Positions 30,301-43,102 of a DNA stretch of 64,000 nt are shown here, one piece after another. A model generated the notes under the pieces. It worked only from the letters and a program-made list of their open reading frames with translations, did no database searches and was not told where the DNA came from. The stretch is from Dipylidium caninum. Lineage: Eukaryota; Platyhelminthes; Cestoda; Cyclophyllidea; Dipylidiidae. Made by a program: the position numbers and the translations under genes. Position 1 is the stretch's first letter. Each line of letters opens with the position of its first letter. The stretch lies in the NCBI GenBank assembly GCA_017562135.1, contig QEYB01001312.1:2046001-2110000 (forward strand), read 5' to 3'.

Positions 30301-33300
30301 GAGATAACTGATTTCTAGATTACCTATGACCAGTTTAACAGCACTGTAAATTTATACGCAGTAAAAGAGATACTTTGATAAAAAGACTGAGAGTATGTGT
30401 AGAAGTGAGGAATACAAATCTCATGTCCCATATACTCCGGAGACGCTGATAGTCACTGCACGTACGTGCGAGACTTCATCTCTCACAATCAAAAGAGTTC
30501 GGTGGGCTCCCACGGAGAATGCTACACAAATACTAGGAGAAGAGTGACATGGGCAGGGGAAGAAAGGAAAAAAAGGGACGGAGGAGGTAGGAGATCCGTG
30601 TGTTCCTCCCTACTTTAATATAATGCGACGATGGGGTCTTAAAATTTTAGGTATAAGCAAAAAAACAAAACAATGGAAAAGATATGCACGCACATGTTCT
30701 CACAATTAAGTAAATACTCTAATAGGAGACATAACGTGCAACAGTAAAAAACTAAGAGAAACCGAGAGAGTTTTCGGTGGCTTGACGAAATTCCGAGAAC
30801 TTCTGTCGTGCAGACCCTTTTCCGATTAAAGTACATCAGACTCAGAATTACTGACGAAAGGGGGAGAGCAGAAGTGGGCAGACACATTGCCGAATACGGT
30901 CCGTCTCAGACAGAGTTCATTACAGAGTGAGGGTTGAGGCTCGGTGACTTTAACCCAAGAAGGGCATGTGACCAAAGAAATTGGTACGGTAAAAAATAGT
31001 TGTAAAAGATATGAAGTTTCGTGACTTCCATTTCGCGGGGAAAAGTAAGGAACATGCTATAACGAGGGCCGCCGAGTATCTGCTTTCGGACAAATCAGCG
31101 AAACTCTCACCGTATGTACTTAGTCGAAAAGTGCATAACTCATAGGAAATATGTGGGAATGAGAAGTGCTTCACAGTGTGGATTTAGCAAGAAATAAAGT
31201 CGAATAATGCGAGGTACGATCAACGCATATCTTGTTTACTCTCGCAAAGTGGCTTCTCCTTCCTCGGAACCGTGCGACTACCCGAAGGTGAAAGGCGGCT
31301 ACGAGTTGCTGATTCGTATGGTTTTACGTAAAGTGAGGGACCTGTGAGGTTCTACCACTTACTTCTCTGTCACTAATTGCCTAAAGTGGCCCAGATCACA
31401 TATAGCAGGGATCGAACTCCTTGTCATTGCGGCTCAGCAGGGGCGGAAATAGGCAAAACTTGTGAGGAACCAATCGGGTTAACACCACATCACCCTTACT
31501 AAGTGTTAGGAGACTTAGTTCAGACGGAAGAAGAGACCAAATCATTAGTATAACACGATGAAAAAATATGTGGTAACTCACTTGTAAGTCGTCGAATCTT
31601 CTAAATCAACGGCCCGAATGGCGCCAGGAGGGGAAACTCTTTGCGTGGAAGCATTGCCACACCAACTCTCCGATGGGATGGTGCTCTGGCAAAGTCAGAA
31701 TGGGTAGCCGTGTAACTTAACTATCACTGACGGGAAAGTGTTGAAATTATTTAAATATTGCAAATAAAATTGAACCACTTCGCTACGGTGAAGCCACCGT
31801 TAATACAAACAAGCAATGCGTCTTACACAAAGAGCTACAAGAATTTAGGTCAGGCGAAACACCGAATACACGATGCATTCATCGCATGCGAAAATGTCTA
31901 GTGGATAAAGCATTTACTGCCACTATTTGTGTGTAAACAGACATGCACTACTCAAAGACCAAAAACCGGGCATGGGGGGCGGCAATTGCAGAAAGTCACG
32001 AATTAAAAGACGAGGGAACGAGCAAATTCCGCTACACTGATTAACCCCTTAATGGCTTTCCCTTCCCGGATCTACGACGCGCAGGCCATTAATCGGCTGC
32101 GCTAATGCTGGCGACGGTCCCGAGATAGCCACTGCCCCGAAAGCCCCAGTCCACCATGCCAGCACCTTAGCACATCAAAGCCGGGACTGTAAGAACGGTT
32201 ACGCAAAATGCTGAGAACTGTCGGATGAGGAGTCATTTTCCCCTCCATTTCTTCTCCATTATCTGACATTTACAACTAAATTTAGTCAGATTTATTCAGA
32301 GTAAATCGGCAGAAGACAAAGTCATTTACCAATGAGAGCAACATATTACAAACAAATTACAAACTGCGGTAAAAGTTCAGAAATACATTTTAATACCGTT
32401 TAGGTTCACTTATTACCAATAATTAACGGCGACAAGCGGTTCGTTTGGGCTGGCCACGAAACCTAAAATCTCATTTCTGTAAAGAAGTCTTGTTCGGGTC
32501 GTAGTAGTCTATAATTCAATCTAATGGTGTAAAAAAAAATCTAAACAACTAACTCCGTGTGATCTCGGTATTCACTGGATAAAAAAGTGGTTAAAGTGAC
32601 GAAGTGAGGCTATTTATCCGGGGGAGGGAATTTTGGCAATTTAGTTGACTCATTCTATAAATTTAACAGCCCCGACTTGCCTCAATGTAACATTGGAATA
32701 TGCACAGACGTATTGCCATATCTATTTTCCTCGATGCTACCTCCAGCCAACGAGTCCTTATTTTGCCGAAACTTCAGAAGTGGTGAGTTCGAAGCGAAAA
32801 GTGGGCCCCTTTTCGATGATTAGGGATTTCGGAGGGGAGAAGAGGATATTCCCACACAAAACCACGGACCTACTACCAGCATGGCAAGATCTAGGGTGAT
32901 TAACTGCACGTGGTACTACTTAGTCGAATAGTTGCACAGACGGAATGGTCTCTCGAGTTGTTTCCGCGAGCGGTCAGCGAAGCAGAATGTCCCCAACGGC
33001 CCAGGAAGGTGAGAGCGGCAAAACCCATCTCACTGAAGCATACAAGCGGTACCGCGCGAGGTGAAAGGGGGAATATCAAGGCAATGCAAAACGGCGGCAT
33101 GATTTTTACAAAACACTTGATTTCTTTGCCCGCCCAATAGTGAAGGTGTCAGAATAAATGTTACCAGAGAGAAGGCGATTTTAGTGCGACTATGCATTTC
33201 GCTTGCACGAGCTCAAATCTGCGCTACATGCAGTGTGTGAGCGTAAAGGCGACTGCCAATTTCCGCTCGGTACAATGGAATTTTGAAATCCCCGAAAATC

Positions 33301-34717
33301 AGCTTATTTGTTTTGCTCAAAAGAGTAAGAGTGGGTGATGAAAACTTCCTTTGTCAATTTATGTTATGTCATTGCACTTAACAAAAAAATGCATGGGAAG
33401 AAATTATGCTCAGAAGAGTTAAATTGCGGAAATGCAGTGTGAGTGATTTGCAAAGACTAAATTTTCTGGGCTTTAAGGCTTTCAAGCACCGTTATTCACA
33501 AATAACCACTAATAGCGTTACAAAAACAAAACCACGTAGTGCATTATCCTGCCAAAAAAGGGGCTAATAACTACGGAACCGTCTCACAATACCAGTGAGT
33601 TGAAACTTTTCGTGAATTAGATACTAAATTACATGAATAAACAGTTGTACACAGTAAATATATTACAGAGAAAGGAAAATAACCTCGGTCTCACGCAGTT
33701 TGTTGGGCAGCTTCAAGAGGCTCTCCATCATTGTGAAGGAGAGAGTTCTATGGGTTTCCTTACACTTCTTCTTCTCTTCCTTGATACGTCGCGATGACGA
33801 ACGAAGTCGGCTTTGAAGCTGTCAGGAAAAGGCACAGTCTTATTAATTCCTCCCCTCTGTCAACTGTACGATAAAGGACACTGGTAGAATGTTTTTAATG
33901 TCAGTCTCAAAGAGGAAGACAGGGGAACTTTATGCGCCTGATTTAAATGTCTGCCAATATGATATTCCAAGTGAAGGGCTATTCCAACGGACATTCAAAC
34001 AGAGAAGAGAGTTTGTTTCTGCATATACCGCAAGTAACTATGACTAGACATTTTTCTATCTCTAGTCAACTTCCACCTAAGGCGTATTCCAGTCGACACA
34101 TCAAAATAGATTGCAATTAAGGGAAATCTGAGGCCTGAAGTGAAGCTAACAAAGAGGATATATTTGTCCACACTGACCTCAGCATTGCCCGACTCCTTGG
34201 CTTCCTGAAATTCTCTATACAAGTTCTGACGTTGAGTTTCCAATTGCTGAATCTGCTCCTCATAACCGCGAATATCATGGCATTGCTTATCCTGAAATCA
34301 GAATGGGAACGAATAGTATCTTTAGGGTTAAACGGTAGAATAACCGATTTAACAGCATAAGATCCCGTCTTAATCAACTGAAATAATCCGAATTAGGACT
34401 GGTTATGCCTACCACAGGTAGATCTCATGACGAAATATTTTAGCAATCCATTTTGCGCAAGAGTTGCTGGAAAAGCTTACAAGATGTTTGAAAAATTCAT
34501 CATTGAAAGCATCGGAAAGGCCTCTACGACGAACGCTGCTCTCCAAGGCCACCACATTGAATTCCGGTTGAGCCTCTACTAGTGGCGTAAATTTCTCGTC
34601 AATTCGGTGGAGCGCAGAACCGGTGGGGAGTACTGCACTAGCGGTGGATTTCAAAGAGATCCAAGAATACCCAGAGGCCCTTGTTCGCAGACGGAGAAGT
34701 CGTCGTCCATTTAGCAT
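27122..34717 (-). CDS. Mitochondrial seryl-tRNA-synthetase-like protein, possibly a SLIMP-type degenerate paralogue (3' end unresolved)
   Basis: Six exons chain in phase: 34717-34481, 34291-34178, 33818-33684, 29297-29177, 28793-28674, 27311-27122 (305 codons, continuing). The N-terminus (MLNGRRLLRLRTRAS) is Arg-rich and lacks acids, as in mitochondrial presequences. A long coiled coil follows, as in the SerRS tRNA-binding arm, ending in LLKLPNKL, which resembles the LKLPNxxHP junction of mitochondrial SerRS. A later segment SVVCERCFKTF…ISHF aligns with SerRS motif 2 (VCSSTCYRAE…VHHF), but the R-x-E signature and Gly-containing loop are missing. Loss of these residues is known for SLIMP, an insect SerRS paralogue that no longer aminoacylates. 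The closest match is by eye only; a divergent true SerRS2 or an unrelated coiled-coil mitochondrial protein remain possible. Lies tandem, 854 bp downstream of LSG1. Confidence 0.6.
28674..28793 (-). CDS. SerRS-like exon 5
   Basis: Strong pyrimidine tract before CCCAG; donor GTACGT. In phase it reads EKWGNCLAATLPRGSFFG and ends HFLTLGNIYTY. A second AG inside allows a shorter version. Phase 1 in and out. Confidence 0.6.
29177..29297 (-). CDS. SerRS-like exon 4
   Basis: Acceptor AATTTTGTAG, donor GTAAGT. Reads VIQIEHSKDDLFIPADGR and YTRLCLVGSASLAAFV; the latter resembles the SerRS segment YYLRGAGALLQ. Phase 0 in, phase 1 out. Confidence 0.65.
29298..33683 (-). other. Long intron 3 of the SerRS-like gene
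   Basis: About 4.4 kb, AT-rich, with only short unsupported ORFs on both strands. No coding exon with matching phase was recognised inside, though a small missed exon is possible. Confidence 0.5.
33684..33818 (-). CDS. SerRS-like exon 3: second helix and LKLPN junction
   Basis: Acceptor TTTTCCTGACAG, donor GAG/GTTATT, 45 codons. Basic helix (RRIKEEKKKCKETHRTL) then MMESLLKLPNKLRE, the junction to the catalytic domain. Confidence 0.75.
34178..34291 (-). CDS. SerRS-like exon 2: coiled coil
   Basis: Acceptor CTGATTTCAG, donor GAG/GTCAGT, 38 codons, phase 0 on both sides. Charged heptad-like sequence (EEQIQQLETQRQNLYREF) consistent with one helix of the tRNA-binding arm. Confidence 0.75.
34481..34717 (-). 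CDS. SerRS-like exon 1: mitochondrial presequence and helical start
   Basis: ATG at 34717; 79 codons; donor CTT/GTAAGC. The Arg-rich leader is followed by PEFNVVALESSVRRRGLSDA, resembling the N-terminal helix of SerRS (N-x-x-x-R-R-G). Confidence 0.7.
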
Positions 34718-35570
34718 ACTTCAACCTGGGGAGGCATTGATACTACACCTACTAACGATGTTCGAGTAGAAAGCGCCAACAGTGGGTAGTGTGTAACTGG
34801 GGGGCATAAGGAAGACCAACCGAAATCGAGGGCGGTGGGGGCAATAAGAAATTGTAGCACTAACTGTTTGCATGGACAAGGGTTCCAGGTGATCCTCTCG
34901 CTGGAAAACAAAGCGCCAAATGAAAAGTTTGATTATGCAAACTAACTAAAGGCATTATTTGCATTTCCCTGGTTTTAGGTTGACATTGTTTCGCAGAATG
35001 GTTTACCTCAAGGTAACCACTTTAACTGATTGCCCGGGTTTGGCCCAAATTAACGATGGCAGAGTTTACCTTTCTACACAACCGGGAAAAATCTTCGTAA
35101 ACTACTGGTTCCTGCTTCCCAAATGGTCTCGTAAACTCGATCAACTTCACAGACCGCTTTCGTTAATGACCGAAGTAAGAAACCTCAATTCAAGCATAAA
35201 CCTCACTATTTTTAACATGGCACAGACAGTATACCATTTCACTTGTTCTGCTTATGCAAAAATATGCCACTAAACTTTGAGTCGTACTCATGGACGATCA
35301 AATAGGATAAGAGCTTGCACCCATGTTTGGGGAACAATCTGCTGGTCCTGCAATGATTGGAGTGTCCATCAGTGCGAGCTTCAGACTGAAGTTAGAAAAA
35401 CCCGGTTTCCGTCTAGATACGACGACACCCATAAACCAGAATTTTTTCGCCAAGGGTATCACATCACAGGCATTCTAAAAGACAGCCTGAATCTCACTTG
35501 TATTTACACTTCATGGTTCCATAAAGACACAAGCAGAGCAATGAGTCTCGATGGTTCCTACACGATCTCG

Positions 35571-38500
35571 TTATTCCACCTCGTGTCGATCGAGGTCGGC
35601 GTAGACGCGTCGCAACTTCTCCTTTTTTCTTCGATTGCGTCCTATACCTGCCGCTCCAGCTCCTGGCACTCTCGTCCCGTCAAACTTTTTTGCTGCGGAT
35701 AGCTGCCGCCAAGGCCTTTTGGTCATCTCGCTCGAGGCACCTGAGAGGAGGCTGGCTCCGCCTGACGTTGCGTTTGACGTCATTGTCGACCAGGAAGCGG
35801 TTGAAGCGGTGTCGTCACCGTCTTCGCAATGATCGCCGAGATTCCGAAGTACCGTCGGAAATTTCTTTTTTGAACGAATGAGTTGGTGGCCACAAGCTTG
35901 TGACTAGCGCAAATCAAAAATAGACCTGGATCAAAATTTTCAGAGTGAGGATGGAGGTGTATATAAAAACGTCCTCTTGTACATGTGTGCCCTACAGCCC
36001 CTGCTAGAGGCTATTAGTTGAACTGAGAGCATTTACTAACTCTGCTTGTAGTATCTATCGGCGAGTAATGAACACGTAAAATTATTAAGTACTCATGTTT
36101 ACTGAACAGGATTTTAATACAAAGGGATGATGATTTACAAGAGATTAAGGGACTTCAAAACATCTTCTCTATAAAATGTGGGAAGATCCTACTTCGAGTG
36201 AACCCGAAGTGGTATAGTAATGCTACAAAAATTATTTTACTACGAATACTGCTTCATTTTAAACAAAAAAGTCCGCCTCCATAGAAGACCCAGGATTGTT
36301 TTTTGTAAAAGCACTCTAGGAATTATAATAAGGTTATTTACAATTCCTGAAAGGAACGGTATGATACTATATTATTGTTAATCATATTATTTCATGACAA
36401 GGTTTCATCTCCTCGGTAAAGCGATGTACAGAGTTCTGTACAGTTCTTGTGAGGCTTTACCCTATGAATTCAATGAAAGAGAAGTTGTCACATATCTTTC
36501 ACAAAATGTTCTCTAAATAGCAATGCTTTCCGTTTTTTAATAAATAATGATTCAAAGAAGTTTAGTCTATTGACATTGAAGAGATTCTCAATTCTAGCAA
36601 CTTTTTTTTAATGAACTATTCACCTCATCTTCCAATGGGCATCACAAGTAATGGTTACAAGCGATAGAAATGTTAGTATAAATTAGAAAGCACTAAAAAA
36701 TGGTTAATTACTAACCAATATATTTTCAGCATTTTTAAGTGCATAACCCCTAATTTCGTAAACATTAGCCATGATACTTCAAAGTAACCAAAACACACTA
36801 TGTACTCGGACCCAAGATATAGGGACGCAGGCTCAATGATATCTGTGGTACTACAAGTACCTCATTCTTTATAAACAGAACGTTTACCTGGGGAGCAAGA
36901 GCAATCCGATCGAATCGCGTGATGTTTCTCTCCTCTTCTCCAACCACCGCCGCCATGTCCTTACTGACTGTTTCAGCGTTACGATGCCTCTGACGTAGCA
37001 ATCGATGCCACAGTTTATGCAGTTCCGTAGGAGCCAGATAAGCAGAGAGACTAAGCAATGTCTTTGCCTCTTCCCCTTCCACCATCTCACCTTCTTTCCC
37101 CTTCGCGACAGCAATGGCGTCACCACCGTTACTTAGTCGCTCCACTAACCCCATCATTTGGTAGTCTTTGACATCGACGCCCGGAGGAGAATGACAATAT
37201 CTCAGACGGCCCTACAGAGTACACCCGAACAACTTTATTGCCTTTAATAATTTGTTTTATGTAGTAGATTCTTCCTATTTGACGTCAGAAACCAATTTAA
37301 AAAATAATTCGCGATTTTTCGCCTGGTTGATACACGATTACTGCTAACAGTTATGCTAAAATAACACAAGAATGGAGAATATAAACGTCTTCGGATCCGC
37401 AATCACTTTCATTATGATTTAAGATTAGTCAATGTTAATCAGTTTTGTCGAATATGGAAAAAAATGGATGAAAATGCCCAAAATACGACAAATGGGATAT
37501 ACGAAAGTGAGGCATTTGGAATTGTTAAAATATGAAACTGAAATCGTCTTAATCTATTCACAAGCGTCCAAAAAGGGGAAAAAAAATTTTCACAACCTAC
37601 TTTCACATAATCCTTGAGTATAATGCGAGCCGCTCGATCGTAATGGGGATTGCCTTTAGCGGACATGAAGCCGCGCATGCCTGAGAGAAAAGAATGTGGT
37701 TGCGCAAAAAGATTATCTCAGAAGTTAATTCCATGTTCCGCTACCCACTGTATATTGCTGAAACAAGTGAATTTAATCTCCCATTCTAATACACTAGAAA
37801 TAGACTTTCGACATAACGTTAAGCCTTACTACGAGCGCGATAGAAATAATGCATGCATTATGAAATTGAGAGAATAACAGCTGGAAAAAATAAAACCTAC
37901 ATGCATAGGCGGCAAGTAACTCATGAGGCGTCGGTGGTCGATGAGGATCTTCAAAGTCTTTAGGCGGGCGAATAGATATGCCGTAGAGGGCAGAGAACAC
38001 CTCCCGTGGAATTTGTTCACAAATCTACAAGAAAATTCTATAACGTGAATGAAAATTCCATGAACCATAAGTCGAGCATTGCGAAATTGGGTACTTAAAA
38101 CACTTAGTCCACCGAAAAGGAATTAATATTACAAGAGAATTCAAAGGCTTCAGATTATGCCTCAGAAGCAATTGTAAAAACTGACAAATATTCCTAAGTA
38201 TATATAATCACATGTAACACGAAACTTACGACTCGAATAGGAGAGATATAGTCTCGCATTTCGTCAATGGGAAGGATACCAGCAATAACCAGATCTTCTC
38301 GAGTGTACGCAAAGGATGGCATCACCATGCCTGGACAATCACAAAGTTGTAAATCCGATTGAAGGAATATAGTCTGAAAAAAGATGGAAAATAAAGAACA
38401 ACAAGACTGTAGAAAAAACACAAAGCTAAAAACCTACTTGGAAGTGTTTTGTCTTGCCCGGAGTTGCTGAAACTGAAGTCCTCTTAGCACCACAGAGAGC

Positions 38501-39898
38501 ATTAAGCGTACTAGATTTTCCCACATTTGGATATCCAAGAAAACCAACGGTGAGATAGGAGCAGCCCTCCCGTCTTGCGCCCAGGCGAACAAACTCATCA
38601 ATCAACTCACGCACTGACAACAAGTCACAACCATTGATCATCTCAACTTTCCCATCATTGGCGTCACTAGACGAAAAAAGTCAAACTGAATATCCCGCCT
38701 ATTAAAAAAATACGCTTAACGGTGATACCAACACATAGTCAACCTCGCTCGGATCCTCTTCCACACTCTCTTCTTCGGTCTCATCTTGTAGGGTCGATTC
38801 GTCAGATGAGGCACCTGTTTCGTCAAAATCCATACACATTTCAGTTACACTTAGAGGATGTTCCAATGATGCGGTTTTTACTTCTGGTCCCTTTTCCTTA
38901 GTAATTATGGAGGGTTGGAGTAGTGCATCTTCGCTCTGATTATGATTCCGGGCATTAAGTGCGGAAAAGAAGAACACTCGAATTCCAGCCGATTCAAAAT
39001 ACTTTGCCCAAGCATTCCTGGAGAAATAAGTTATGAAGAAGTAAGACATCACAGAACAACTATAGTGTATTCGCAGGACGTACCTTTGTGCTTTTGTTAA
39101 AAAATCGGATTTATTTATAAGAACTAGGGTCTCTTTGAGAGGATCAACCTCCTTTACATAATCGTTAAGACTGGATGAGAAAAAAAGAAGAGGCTGCCGA
39201 GCGTCCACTACTTGGATTAGTATTTCACTTCTTTCTACTACTTGCCACAACTGGCGCCAGAACTCCAAGTTACGCTCGTAAGGAGTCATCACAATTCCAT
39301 CGATTTGCTCCAGTCTAAATTAGAGAAGACCATTTCGAAATACTTCCCGGGTAAATTTATAGACAAATGCCGATAGTGGGCTGACCTTGCAAGATCCTTA
39401 CGCCAGGAGAGGTAGGCCTCTTGTTCAGCGCAAATTATTTCCTCTTTAGTCATGGTCCGATCAATTTTAGGCCTGAAACGAATTATATAATCCATCAGAA
39501 AATATATCTCAGACCTTTTGAGAACGGTCAGGGCGCCTTTATTCTTCTCCATTAAAGTCTTGCGTCTTGCCCTCTCCTCTGCGGATATTACGCCAACAAT
39601 TTCGGCTTTGGTCAAAACCTTGGCACCCATTTTCTCTAAACAATCATAGGAGCGAAAGCTACGAGTTACGAGCTGCAAAATCTGTATTGGATAAAGTGGC
39701 GGTGTGGATGAATTCATCCAACGTCGTTTCTTGAGTAATTGACTTGATGGGAAGGCGACGCCAGTCAGATGATTCTTTGGTGTGATCATAATTCTGAGTA
39801 GGCAAGTCAAACTTTTAACCGTTAATTACACAGGGCTTCTTATCCTTCTGCTTGTTTTGGCGGGTGAGAGCCCTCCCAAGATTTTCCTTCTTAGGCAT
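35571..39898 (-). CDS. LSG1: LSG1, large-subunit GTPase 1 (60S ribosome maturation), 12 exons
   Basis: Cytosolic circularly permuted GTPase needed to release the export adaptor NMD3 from pre-60S subunits. Exons: 39898-39830, 39793-39670, 39635-39515, 39472-39386, 39314-39084, 39017-38733, 38666-38438, 38373-38230, 38024-37901, 37680-37601, 37211-36888, 35903-35571; all phases agree, about 716 aa. Hallmarks: start MPKKENLGRAL; MTPYERNLEFWRQLWQVVER; G4 motif NKSD (about aa 200) preceding G1 GYPNVGKSST (about 349) and G3 DCPG (about 394), the YlqF/YawG order; then DPHRPPTPHELLAAYACMRG, ILKDYVK, RLRYCHSPPG, and a basic tail GRNRRKKEKLRRVYADLD. An acidic region separates G4 from G1, as in orthologues. 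The exon 6 donor (TATGT/GTTGGT) is weak but phase-required. Neighbours on both sides run in the same direction. Confidence 0.97.
39473..39829 (-). other. LSG1: Three ultrashort introns at the 5' end of LSG1
   Basis: Introns at 39794-39829 (36 nt), 39636-39669 (34 nt) and 39473-39514 (42 nt) have GT-AG ends. Each is needed to keep the LSG1 frame; the 34-nt one removes a stop and restores AAQKMGAKVLTKAEI. Confidence 0.88.
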
Positions 39899-40857
39899 GC
39901 GCAATCAATCCCCAGTGCTGATTGGTGAGCCTTGACAGTTTTTATGGGTGCCTATTTTACATAATAGCTTAAACAAATGAAAATAATAATTTTTTCATGG
40001 TTGTTGTACAATTATCTTATCGTCAGGCATATAGAATGTGAATTTTTGCTACATAGCGTGAAAGTTTGGAAAACAAAACTTATAACGATTATATGAGGCA
40101 AGCTTAATTATATATGGTTTTTTAGAGTTTCTATTTAACTCAAAGGCTTATGTAACCTATTCCACGAAGGCAACCAAATTACTCTCTTAGATAAGTGTTC
40201 TATTAAACCATGCACTATCCGTCGGATTAATTTAGAGTCAATAATCGATCTATGAATAGGTATTCATTGTAATACAACGGGATGTCGAATGGCGGGCATG
40301 GACACCTTTACACAAAATCAATTTCAGATAACGTAAAGGTGTGCGTTTTGTCAAAAAATACGCGGTTACTTACCGTAGCATATCGATAATGGAAAGCCGC
40401 TCCATGTGAGCAATATTTTCGAGCCATGTTATTCGACTACGACGCTACCGTCGATCGTAACAAATTTAGTACCAAAATTCTTGTTGCTAAACCATGATTG
40501 GTACGCGAAAACTGGACACCCTTTAAACCTGAATTAATGATGGGAGCAGACATTGCAGACTTATTATTTTTACTTCGCAGCAGCAGTATAGTCGTGTGGC
40601 TGAGATAACCGCCTAGGTTTGCAATTTCACTGCTTCCATCAAAATAGCATTTATTTCTGTTTTAAAGGGACCAAATTGAGCACAGCGAAATGGTCTATTA
40701 ATGCAGAGCAGTGGAAAATTGCGTATATGGTTTTGATATAGTTTGGCTAAAAATACAAATTAAACTGTCGACATAGAAAATGGGTGCGTTCGTGACTATA
40801 TTGCTTCACCAGTCCACATTATTCCAATTCATGTAATCCAGTATCATTGTGAAATAA
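39899..40857. other. Intergenic: LSG1 5' flank and 3' flank of the orphan gene
   Basis: About 1 kb between two tandem minus-strand genes. It must hold the LSG1 promoter or trans-splice site and the 3' UTR of the upstream gene. No specific motif was identified. Confidence 0.6.
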
Positions 40858-43102
40858 TCAAAATGCCTTCTCCCTTCCGAATGTTTTCATCGTAACGGCC
40901 TCGAAATTCCTACATATCTTTCTTCCTGACCAGTAACCACCGACAGTTTCATAATCGTCTGCCTCCCTCGCTCGACTATGCCTATGCTTTAAATTTTTTA
41001 AGCTGCTGGGTATTTTAATTTGTCTTGTCGACTTTTTAATATTACCTTCCAAATAAGAAGGCCTATTCATATCAGCTTGTAAGAGTCGAAAGTGACCAGA
41101 ATTCTTCATTTTTCCTTGAAGGTTCGAAACACTGCAGAATTGGCACGCTCCTCTCATAGTTTCTGTACCAAATGGATGATTTGCTTTCTTTGTATAATCC
41201 TTTGGTATAACCATTTTACTTGAAACTTGAGGACTTTTTTGAGCCGACTCCATCATCCAGGTGCATCTGTTGCATTCTTTACTATCTCGATTTAAATGTG
41301 CGAAAGTAAAAACATTCTTAGGGGAATCACATTCATTGTTGGTCACTTGGATCGAAGTTGAACCCGAAGTTCCTGTGACACATTTCTTTTTTTTCTTATG
41401 TAAATCTAACAGCAAACCCTTCGTTCCCAAGGTTGTTTTGGCAATGTGTCCCGCCAGTGTAAGCTCCGTCTTAGAGGATATTTCATTGTCATATGTCAAA
41501 AGTGAGCCAACTGTAGTCTGTACAAGAGGATCTCTGTTTGTGCAACTGCGTTGTACTCTTGTCTTGGTCAAATTCCTTACAGAAACCTTCCGTCGTTTCA
41601 ATTTAGTCAGGTCAGAGTCTCGGGAGCCATATTTGTGACGTCTCGGAGACGAATTTGTGTTTAAGTAAGAGCACATAGATTCACCTAGATCCGCTTCCAC
41701 AATCTGAATATATCCCCTCTCTGCAGATTCATACGTCGAAAAACCTATTTCCATACTTTGTTCACAGCCGGTTAGGTACCCATTCTGGGCTCGAAAACGT
41801 TGACTTTTTAACCCTGTTAACACGTTTGTCAGTCTTTCCATCCACCTTGAGATGCTGAAAGAACAACTGGCGTGCGAATAATTTCGGCTACTGTACCGAG
41901 ATCCTCGGGACTGGCATGCATTATGGCGCCACTTCAGCGAAAGCTTCACCGCAGAAGCAGTTTTTGTCGCTTGCTCACAGTCAACCTCGGAGACACACTT
42001 CGTGAAGAATGCAAGCTGTGGATAGGGGGACGCCTGAATGAGAACAATATGTTCCGTCGCCAGACATTGAGTCCCAAAGATGCAAGTTGCACCAGAAATA
42101 CAACTTTCAGCAGCAAACCCACCAAGGAACAGAAGAAACTCGTCTTCATTGGTTTCGTTCACAGTTGGGACAAATAAGGGGCTACTCCAGCACACTGGCG
42201 AGGCTATAAATTGTTCTTTAGGAGAGGTTGTTGCCGGAGCGTCAACCCCTGATCCTGACTCAATCGCAGCTTCCCTTAATTTTGATGATGGAAAGAGATT
42301 TGGGAAAACATGAAATATCAGAAAAATTTTTCTCATCCGGTATTCTGGCCTCAGAACTTTCTATAACCAGAAAGAGGGATTTAGTACAAACCGTTATCTG
42401 GGTGATTTTCTTTCCTTATTGATATCAATCAGGAAATATGTTTAACATTAGCATTCTTTATAATTAAATCATTTTGCTATACCAATTGAGTGATGTTCAA
42501 CTTCCCATTCTCTCAGATGGGAAAAACTATACTTACCATTGGCATAGTGCGAAAGCGTTTGATTTTCAAGCAAAGAATCCATCACTGGATCTGAGAGCTT
42601 GTTGTTGATGTTGTATGGGGGCTTGAGCCATTTTTCAAGTAGCATTTCCAGACCAACCTCGATCCTAATAGTTTCGAATGAAACTGTATTGCATGAAATT
42701 CCTTCATATTGGTAAATTTGTGCATCTGCGTCCAGCACCGTTGTATTTCTTTCCAATTCAATCCTCTCAATTTTGATAAGGTGATTGATTGCCTTACGCA
42801 TGTTATGCTGTTCTTCCATTCCACAGATATTTACAAAATAAGTCATAACTTAAAACATCATACTCCAAATTGCTCGCTATATGTTTAACGGTTTAACTGC
42901 GAATTATTAGGTATGAATTATTATTAGGAATAAAAAAATAGAAAGGCCATTTTCACAACCTAAATCATGTCTTGATTATATGAGTTTGTGAAAAAATAAA
43001 ATTAGTAAACTTACCCACCTCTTCTTTTAAGCTACTGCATGTTAAGAGCATGGTTATGCTTAATCTTGGTAGCGCATTCAAAGGGACCTCAGACCTTCCC
43101 AT
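40858..43102 (-). CDS. Unrecognised three-exon protein, about 628 aa
   Basis: Exons 43102-43015, 42848-42537 and 42344-40858 chain in phase 1. The ATG at 43102 has an in-frame TAA nine bases upstream. Exon 1 reads MGRSEVPLNALPRLSITMLL, donor GTGG/GTAAGT; exon 2 has helical sequence (HLIKIERIELERN, VGLEMLLEKWLKPPYN), donor GTAAGT. The large third exon is Ser/Thr/Lys-rich with several Cys (CNRCTW, CQFC) but no domain I recognise; the C-terminus is basic. A helical N-terminal half with a long disordered basic tail would suit a chromatin or meiosis protein, but that is speculation. The exon 3 acceptor is uncertain: a stronger AG (GGTTATAG at 42359) opens a different frame that ends after about 30 codons. 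Confidence 0.75.
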
